Part shown: piece after piece, positions 5,757-8,967 of the stretch
Layout: the number at the start of each line of letters is the position of its first letter
Position numbering within the stretch: the stretch's first letter is position 1
NCBI GenBank assembly: GCA_026395035.1
Contig: JAPLZN010000064.1
Coordinates: 1 to 8,967 of the forward strand
Direction: 5' to 3'
Length of the DNA: 8,967 nucleotides
Origin: Candidatus Vogelbacteria bacterium
Lineage (GTDB): Bacteria > Patescibacteriota > Minisyncoccia > Phycocordibacterales > XYD1-FULL-46-19
Program-made: the position numbers and the translations under genes
Notes under the pieces: generated by a model
What the model saw: the letters and a program-made list of their open reading frames with translations, nothing else
The model's database searches: none
Told to the model about the DNA's origin: nothing

Positions 5757-6116
5757 TCAGTTGATGAGCTTGGCGACCGACAGGAGGGCCGTCGGTCGGA
5801 ACCGGCGCTCTCCGCTGATGTTCGGTGCCGCTTTAGCGACAACGGCCATTTGCCGACCGTCCGGCGTGGGGTAGCGCCGGTCAGAAACGAAGTGGCCACC
5901 ACCGTGGGCATTGGCCTTGCCCCGTTTATAGCCACCCATGCTGATCCGGGCGCAACTGCTTTGCAGACCTTCCTTGAATGGCTGAGGCGAGGTCATCATC
6001 GGCGGGCTGGCTTCTTCCCGTTCGTGATCGTGGCGGTGGCTCCTGGCTCCGTCCAGGGTGGCACTGCCGGCAATAACCGAACAGGGATGGGAGCTTCTTG
6101 GGTGCTTTCGGCTCAT
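5757..6116 (-). CDS. Unrecognised 119-residue His/Arg-rich protein
   Basis: I do not recognise this protein. It is hydrophilic and basic, with a His/Arg/Glu cluster (RSHRHDHEREE, about 26-36), a Pro/Met stretch, and a Gly/His-rich middle (MGGYKRGKANAHGGGHFVSD, about 60-79). Its C-terminus is more ordinary (about 88-119). It has no membrane segment or signal peptide. The reason to call it a gene is its control signals. The ATG at 6116 is preceded by AAGGAG at 6 nt, a TTGACT-type promoter lies at 6160-6190, and a strong terminator begins 25 nt after the stop. It is visibly GC-richer than the nearby nuclease gene. An overlapping plus-strand frame (5850-6140) has no such signals. The His cluster could bind metal, but that is speculation. 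A structured RNA using the same promoter and terminator is the main alternative. Confidence 0.62.
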   Translation of the reverse strand: MSRKHPRSSHPCSVIAGSATLDGARSHRHDHEREEASPPMMTSPQPFKEGLQSSCARISMGGYKRGKANAHGGGHFVSDRRYPTPDGRQMAVVAKAAPNISGERRFRPTALLSVAKLIN

Positions 6117-6159
6117 GTACTGCTCCTTGCTACAAGATAAGGATACTTAGAATCCGTTT

Positions 6160-6190
6160 TATATAGTAACATATTGAAATATAAAGTCAA
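6160..6190 (-). promoter_or_regulatory. Promoter of the 119-residue ORFan gene
   Basis: TTGACT (minus strand, 6190-6185) is followed after 19 nt by TATATA (6165-6160); CTATAT gives an 18-nt spacer. The predicted leader is about 37 nt and ends with the Shine-Dalgarno AAGGAG (about 6123-6128). The -35 box directly abuts the terminator of the upstream 41-residue gene. Confidence 0.55.
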
Positions 6191-6193
6191 TAG

Positions 6194-6224
6194 AAAAGCC
6201 CCGTTGTCCATAACGGGGCTTTTT
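6194..6224 (-). terminator. Terminator of the 41-residue basic ORFan
   Basis: A 12-bp perfect stem (6194-6205 with 6212-6223, core GCCCCGTT) has a 6-nt loop and A/T runs on both sides. It lies 19 nt after the stop codon at 6243 on the minus strand. Confidence 0.92.
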
Positions 6225-6242
6225 CAGGAACGGAGGTGAGAG

Positions 6243-6368
6243 TCAGTCGAGCGGGTGGTACATGACCTCCCGCTTGTGCGCCATCATCAGGCGCTTCTGA
6301 ACGCGCCGGCATTTTTTAGCGGCGAGCCGTTTGGTCCGCCGGACATTCTGCAAGTGTTTCGGAGCCAT
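6243..6368 (-). CDS. Very basic 41-residue protein, unrecognised
   Basis: The start at 6368 gives MAPKHLQNVRRTKRLAAK followed by a Lys/Arg-rich helix-like stretch and the tail MYHPLD. About a third of residues are Lys or Arg, as in small ribosome-associated or nucleic-acid-binding proteins, but I cannot match it to a known ribosomal protein. The start is chosen because AAGGAGG sits 4 nt upstream. An in-frame TTG at 6440, with its own AGGAGGT 10 nt upstream, would give 65 residues by adding a hydrophobic MSGYFWTEAYTAP-type segment, a less likely but possible longer form. The gene has a consensus promoter at 6492-6520, a leader of roughly 115 nt and a strong terminator. This complete transcription unit is the main evidence that so short a frame is real. 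Confidence 0.7.
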   Translation of the reverse strand: MAPKHLQNVRRTKRLAAKKCRRVQKRLMMAHKREVMYHPLD

Positions 6369-6369
6369 A

Positions 6370-6388
6370 GCTCCTCCTTGGGGGAGAG
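6370..6388 (-). promoter_or_regulatory. Shine-Dalgarno site of the 41-residue gene, within a small hairpin
   Basis: On the minus strand TCTCC, loop CCCAA and GGAGG form a 5-bp stem including one T-G pair. It covers the AAGGAGG ribosome-binding site just before the ATG at 6368. Folding would lower translation; a trans-acting factor or temperature could relieve it. The stem is short and may be a by-product of the purine-rich site. Confidence 0.35.
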
Positions 6389-6491
6389 AGGGTAGAAGAA
6401 CGGGAGCAGTGTAAGCCTCCGTCCAAAAATAGCCGGACAAAAAAACTTAAACCTCCTACAAAAAATAAATAAAAAGATCGGACCAAATTTG

Positions 6492-6520
6492 ATTGTATGC
6501 CGATTGTCACATCCCGTCAA
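6492..6520 (-). promoter_or_regulatory. Consensus sigma70 promoter of the 41-residue gene
   Basis: On the minus strand TTGACG (6520-6515), a 17-nt spacer and TACAAT (6497-6492) form one of the two best promoters in the window. Transcription would start near 6485, leaving a leader of about 115 nt. That leader has T-rich runs and a second AGGAGGT (6457-6451). Confidence 0.8.
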
Positions 6521-6571
6521 TCCTGTCCAGAGGGGAGAGCTTTCGACTAACTGGGGATAACTTTATGAAAC

Positions 6572-6615
6572 GTCGCACAATATATCTTTTGCGCGTGTAT
6601 TATGTGCGACACATA
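6572..6615. repeat. Inverted repeat and operator-like palindrome after the nuclease gene
   Basis: gtcgcaca (6572-6579) and tgtgcgac (6603-6610) form an 8-bp perfect inverted repeat with a 23-nt loop. The right arm also belongs to a compact palindrome, TATGTG-CGA-CACATA (6601-6615), shaped like a protein-binding site. It lies 7 nt past the nuclease stop codon and has no T-run, so it is unlikely to be a simple terminator. A related GCGACAC word lies at 7311-7317, just upstream of the gene's promoter. Confidence 0.6.
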
Positions 6616-6621
6616 ACCCCC

Positions 6622-7281
6622 TTAAGCTACCTTCAGCTTGTCTCGTGATCCGCACAAGGCCTTGAATGTATCCCAATCCATCAGATGTTGGTCTTTATTT
6701 AGAGTTTTTTGCTTGTGATTTACTAATTCGTCCAATGTCCCCTGAAAAATTTCTTCATTCATTTGTAAAAAAATTACCGGATATTTTTTCATATGATCCG
6801 ACCGGTATTTCTTTAATTTATGGTTCAAGCACCCTGTTAGATTGCGCCTATTGGCTGGGTAAAAGACATCAACGCAAAAACTACCATTCTTATCATAAAT
6901 AAAAAAATCGGCTCGCGTTCGTTTATCGTCGACAAAAAAATATTCACGGTGAACGAATTCTCGCCCGAATTTGCCTATTAGAAATTCATAAACTATATTC
7001 TCGGTTTTATGAGCTCTATTGTTAATAAGATGGGCTCGTTCAGAGCTGTGTTTTCCACTTCTAAAGTCAGATTGGCTGTCTAATTTTAGCTTTTGTCTAA
7101 GCCCTATCATCCCTCCAAAACGGCGTTCAATTGATCTGGCCGACGGTAAATAAGGGAAGCGGTCAACTTCGGGAGCTGTTGGGTATCGACTATTATTTTT
7201 ACGATACTCCTCAAGTCCGGCGGCCAATTCTTCTAATGTCCAGGGCTTCTGATGCCCGATTTTCTGAGTCCTTAGAGTCAT
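6622..7281 (-). CDS. Predicted nuclease-like protein with an N-terminal HEAR-like DNA-binding domain
   Basis: A 219-residue protein from the ATG at 7281. Residues 13-66 (PWTLEELAAGLEEYRKNN, then YPTAPEV, LPSARSIERRFGG) match the helix-turn-helix pattern of homing endonuclease-associated repeats: a WT start, PT in the middle, PS before the second helix and a final FG. A basic linker follows. Residues 91-176 look like a PD-(D/E)XK or restriction-endonuclease core: a helix ending FGREFVHREYFF, then RADFFIYDKNGSFCVDVFY with D125 and D138 on adjacent strands, and a helix rich in Lys (K155-K158). The usual E/D-x-K lysine after the second acid is missing, so catalysis is uncertain. The 7281 start is preferred because TATAAT ends 7 nt before it; an ATG at 7371 would add 30 residues. 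The gene is visibly more AT-rich than its neighbours, suggesting acquisition. I believe close relatives occur widely in CPR genomes without known function. Confidence 0.78.
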   Translation of the reverse strand: MTLRTQKIGHQKPWTLEELAAGLEEYRKNNSRYPTAPEVDRFPYLPSARSIERRFGGMIGLRQKLKLDSQSDFRSGKHSSERAHLINNRAHKTENIVYEFLIGKFGREFVHREYFFVDDKRTRADFFIYDKNGSFCVDVFYPANRRNLTGCLNHKLKKYRSDHMKKYPVIFLQMNEEIFQGTLDELVNHKQKTLNKDQHLMDWDTFKALCGSRDKLKVA

Positions 7282-7288
7282 ATGTCGT

Positions 7289-7294
7289 ATTATA
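7289..7294 (-). promoter_or_regulatory. -10 box of the nuclease-like gene
   Basis: A perfect TATAAT on the minus strand ends 7 nt before the ATG at 7281, so transcription would begin at or next to the A of the start codon. The -35 region is weak. A second TATAAT (7377-7372) touches the alternative ATG at 7371 and could give a transcript with a leader of about 85 nt. Confidence 0.6.
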
Positions 7295-7481
7295 ACATTA
7301 TCAATCTTCTGCGACACTAAAAAACTGTGGATAAAATCGTGGGCTGTAAAACAGGGGCCCAACAGAGCCATATTATAGCTACAAGGCCCTAGAATGCCCC
7401 AGGACGCGCGTTTGTATTTGGGACGATACTTTGGTCGTCTTAAATAATCTTTTAACCCGACGACGCCTAAATTTTGGTTAA

Positions 7482-7522
7482 ATTAAAAAAATAAACGCCG
7501 ACCCAGGCCCGGGTCGGCGTTT
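7482..7522 (-). terminator. Terminator of the DUF5680 gene
   Basis: A 12-bp perfect stem (7493-7504 with 7511-7522, core ACGCCGACCC) has a 6-nt loop. On the minus strand it is followed by TTTATTTTTTT. It lies 22 nt beyond the stop codon at 7545. Confidence 0.93.
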
Positions 7523-7544
7523 TAATTTTGTTGGCTGGAACAGT

Positions 7545-8045
7545 TCAGAGATTTATCAGCAGTCCACCGCGATATTCATGATACCCGAGGAGCTTACTTT
7601 GTTTACTTCTCTGATAGACATCTTCCCGGCCTTGGAATTTTTTCCAGGATTGATCGATATCAATCCGGTTGCAATACTCCAGGGTTTTTTGGTAGTGGAC
7701 CGGACCGCGCCCGCCCAAAAATATGCGCTTGGCGTAGGTTTCGCGCAGAGCTTCTTTCAGGAACGGGATGGCTTCCGGTTCATACCAGCCAGCATAGCCC
7801 ATCTGCCAGATCGGTACCCCATCCCTGGTGATAATAGTCTGGCCGAAGCTGTGTCGTGGGTCGACCCCGGTCCACCAAAGGTCGATGACCTGATAGCGAC
7901 CCTGGGTGAATTTCGTGCATTTGGCACCCGGTAATTCCGGCACTGGGACTTTGGCCGGTTTTGTTTCAGCAGTGTAGCCGGCCAGCATGGCATCGAAGAA
8001 AGCGTCGAGCACCTCAATGTGCAGTTGGCTTATTTGTATGGGCAT
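7545..8045 (-). CDS. DUF5680 domain protein
   Basis: A soluble 166-residue protein that reads as one DUF5680 domain. Family features in order: a helix ending AFFDAMLAGYTAE (15-27); the strand pair KFTQGRYQVIDLWWTGVDP (45-63); the DGVPIWQMGYAGWY block (75-88); the helix PFLKEALRETYA (94-105); GGRGPVHYQK (111-120); and the terminal FQGREDVYQ (137-145) and GYHEYRGGLLIN (154-165). These match the family pattern of short aromatic strands around a conserved GRE/GGL ending. The biochemical role of DUF5680 is unknown. There is no signal peptide or membrane segment. The start at 8045 is supported by AAAGGGGGG at 7 nt upstream. The gene has its own promoter and terminator and no operon partners. Confidence 0.85.
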   Translation of the reverse strand: MPIQISQLHIEVLDAFFDAMLAGYTAETKPAKVPVPELPGAKCTKFTQGRYQVIDLWWTGVDPRHSFGQTIITRDGVPIWQMGYAGWYEPEAIPFLKEALRETYAKRIFLGGRGPVHYQKTLEYCNRIDIDQSWKKFQGREDVYQRSKQSKLLGYHEYRGGLLINL

Positions 8046-8074
8046 AAGTTTGCCCCCCTTTCTCTGTCTTAATT

Positions 8075-8101
8075 ACTATAACAAATTAGGTGCGGTGTCA
8101 A
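8075..8101 (-). promoter_or_regulatory. Promoter of the DUF5680 gene
   Basis: A perfect -35 TTGACA (8101-8096) and TATAGT (8080-8075) lie on the minus strand with a short 15-nt spacer. A slightly later AGTAAT gives a spacer nearer normal. The leader would be roughly 25 nt and contains the G-rich ribosome-binding site. The -35 box abuts a repeat relic at 8102-8163. Confidence 0.6.
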
Positions 8102-8163
8102 GCTCGGTCGCACATTCGGCCTGCTGGCTTCAGTACTTCCTCGCTCGACGCTCGGTCGCAAAA
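8102..8163 (-). repeat. Degenerate partial copy of palindromic family P
   Basis: Read on the minus strand, GAGGAAGTACTGAAGC...CAGCAGG...GAATGTGC parallels the 3' half of the element at 8841-8967 (GAGGAAGCACCGGAGC...CAGTAAC...GAAATGTGC). The segment is also bounded by an 11-bp direct repeat, gctcggtcgca, at 8103-8113 and 8151-8161. The match is imperfect, so this is best read as a decayed half copy. Confidence 0.45.
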
Positions 8164-8175
8164 TATCACAACCAT

Positions 8176-8207
8176 AAACCCCCAGCGGGTTTCCCCGCCG
8201 GGGGTTT
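8176..8207. terminator. GC-rich hairpin, probable terminator of the transglycosylase gene
   Basis: Outer arms aaaccccc (8176-8183) and gggggttt (8200-8207) plus an inner gcggg/cccgc stem (8185-8189 with 8194-8198) form a stable hairpin. It lies between the transglycosylase stop (8268) and the DUF5680 promoter. The T-run is only three bases in either direction, so termination may be incomplete. Confidence 0.65.
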
Positions 8208-8267
8208 GGTTAAATTTTGTATTTGATTTGATTTAAAGCTGAATGCTGACAGCGGAAAGCTTTGATT

Positions 8268-8696
8268 TTACTTCATCGCCACATGATCACCCCAGCAAGG
8301 CTCGCTTGAGCTCCAGGGAGCGTGACCGGATTTTTTAATCAGGGTCATCGCGTATTCGATATTGCCCCGGGTGGTATAAATATCCAGCCCCAGCTTGCGG
8401 CTTTGGGTCAAGTGATAGTCTTCGTTGATTTGGAAAATTCCGATATCTTTCGGGTTTACGAGTCCGCGCACAACATTGCCGTTCTTGTCGAACTGCCTCA
8501 TCGTGGATTCACAGCGGGCAATCTCGAGCGCCAGGTTCTCATCTACGCCAAATTTGCCGCTCGCTTCGCGGATCATCGTAATGATTGTGCCGGCCGGGGC
8601 CGAAACGGTTTGCACGGCGCGGCCCGACTCCTGCACGGGAGCTTGATTGGGAATGGTTGTGGACGAAATATTCGTCGCCGCAATGAGGGTTGCCAA
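8268..8696 (-). CDS. Lytic transglycosylase-like (SLT fold) secreted protein, start uncertain
   Basis: The 142 residues from the TTG at 8696 comprise a low-complexity Ser/Thr/Pro/Val linker (9-35) and an SLT-type lysozyme-like domain (about 36-135). The domain has FGVDENLALEIARCES with the likely catalytic E63, then DIGIFQINEDYH (84-95), the helix GNIEYAMTLIKKSG (111-124) and a closing WSSSEPCW (128-135). Such enzymes cleave the MurNAc-GlcNAc bond of peptidoglycan outside the membrane. C62 and C134 could form a disulphide. The TTG start is doubtful: it falls in the middle of a hydrophobic stretch, and the frame is open for 41 more codons upstream, encoding SSSLKLIFKTLQIG before LATLIAATN. This completes an export signal or anchor. 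No ATG, GTG or TTG exists in that extension, so the true 5' end may have been lost to a neighbouring repeat insertion. Confidence 0.82.
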   Translation of the reverse strand: MATLIAATNISSTTIPNQAPVQESGRAVQTVSAPAGTIITMIREASGKFGVDENLALEIARCESTMRQFDKNGNVVRGLVNPKDIGIFQINEDYHLTQSRKLGLDIYTTRGNIEYAMTLIKKSGHAPWSSSEPCWGDHVAMK

Positions 8697-8819
8697 GCCT
8701 ATTTGTAGGGTTTTGAAGATAAGTTTTAAGCTTGAGCTTACATACGGCTTATTTGCCGCTTTAAAGCTCGGCTCGAACTTGAAATCGATTGGAATAGTTA
8801 GGACGACTTTTTCCCTGTC
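8697..8819 (-). pseudogene. 5' extension of the transglycosylase frame without a start codon
   Basis: In frame with the transglycosylase, 41 codons read DREKVVLTIPIDFKF, then FKAANKPYV and SSSLKLIFKTLQIG, and stop upstream at a TAA (8822-8820). The distal part has the charge and hydrophobicity of a signal peptide or anchor, continuing into LATLIAAT. There is no ATG, GTG or TTG, only codons such as ATT, ATC and ATA. The stop codon lies exactly at the edge of the inverted-repeat element, so an insertion that removed the original start is a reasonable reading. A rare ATT start or an assembly error are alternatives. Confidence 0.5.
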
Positions 8820-8820
8820 T

Positions 8821-8967
8821 TAAGAGCCTGTTAGACTCTTATAGGACCTACGCATTTGGATGCAGTTCAAGGCACAAGCGAGGAGCGAACCGAGATGTAT
8901 ATGGAAATACATTGAGGAAGCACCGGAGCGCAGTAACGAAGAAATGTGCCAAATGCGTAGGTCCTAT
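8821..8967. mobile_element. MITE-like palindromic element (family P, copy B), continuing past the window
   Basis: A 19-bp perfect inverted repeat, ataggacctacgcatttgg, lies at 8841-8859 with its complement at 8949-8967, the last base of the window. The 101-nt body (8854-8954) resembles copy A at 5174-5275 and has a central hairpin ATGTAT (8895-8900) with ATACAT (8907-8912). Outside the left arm, 8821-8840 is itself a small imperfect palindrome (taagagcctgttagactctt). If the element is symmetric, its right end extends about 20 nt beyond the window. The left end shares AGAGCCTGTT with the element at 2351. No coding capacity is seen. Confidence 0.75.

Noticed and set aside
5850..6140. 96-codon plus-strand frame opposite the His-rich ORFan
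   Set aside because: It has no ribosome-binding site or promoter, whereas the minus strand has a promoter, AAGGAG site and terminator.
6552..7334. DnaA-box-like words: TTATCCACA (minus strand, 7334-7326) and TTATCCCCA (6560-6552)
   Set aside because: Only one perfect box and one with a mismatch, nearly 800 bp apart, without an AT-rich unwinding region or dnaA/dnaN; not enough for an origin.
7282..7371. ATG at 7371 as the start of the nuclease-like gene (30 extra residues)
   Set aside because: The extra residues do not fit the HEAR-like domain start, and TATAAT touches that ATG directly, so its transcript would begin inside the codons. The 7281 start has a well-placed -10 box.
7378..7481. 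Gap between the nuclease-like gene and the DUF5680 terminator, searched for a tRNA or small RNA
   Set aside because: Only a 5-bp stem (gacga/tcgtc near 7421-7438) is visible; no cloverleaf, promoter or terminator of its own.

Overview
The window looks like a piece of a Candidate Phyla Radiation (Patescibacteria) chromosome. This is inferred from protein style and gene architecture, not from a database search. The signs are a CorA homologue whose GMN signature is replaced, a small one-TM protein with a degenerate Ada-like metal-site tail, a nuclease-like ORFan with an N-terminal homing-endonuclease-associated-repeat-like domain, a minimal lytic transglycosylase, compact single-gene transcription units, and intergenic gaps filled with palindromic repeats. 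No replication origin, rRNA, tRNA or CRISPR array is visible.

Layout. Positions 1-1331 (minus) hold the 5' part of cysS; its 3' end lies outside the window. Positions 1424-2347 (minus) hold a CorA-type transporter directly downstream of a 195-bp palindromic element (2351-2545). Positions 2571-2740 hold a hairpin, a CCGGG repeat and a consensus sigma70 promoter driving 2745-4064 (plus), a membrane-anchored C-terminal processing protease (S41/PDZ). Next come a terminator, a second CCGGG repeat and rplI (4245-4682, plus), then a third CCGGG repeat and a strong bidirectional terminator shared with the convergent rpmA (4867-5139, minus). Positions 5165-5284 carry a palindromic repeat. Positions 5303-5689 (plus) encode the small membrane protein.

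From 5702 to 8819 everything real is on the minus strand, mostly as single-gene units: a His-rich 119-residue ORFan (5757-6116), a very basic 41-residue ORFan (6243-6368), an AT-rich nuclease-like gene (6622-7281), a DUF5680 protein (7545-8045) and a lytic transglycosylase (8268-8696). The transglycosylase's apparent start lies inside its own hydrophobic signal segment, and its open frame continues upstream until it runs into a mobile palindrome that fills the end of the window (8821-8967).

Two themes link the regions. First, there are two kinds of 5' end. The protease, rplI, rpmA and nuclease genes have a -10 box almost touching the start codon, implying leaderless or nearly leaderless mRNAs. 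The two ORFans and DUF5680 have conventional leaders with purine-rich Shine-Dalgarno sites. Second, several intergenic gaps hold palindromic repeats of at least three families. One family, at 5165-5284 and 8841-8967, keeps its architecture across copies, including paired changes in a central mini-hairpin. The housekeeping genes (cysS, rplI, rpmA) serve translation; the protease and transglycosylase act at the cell envelope.
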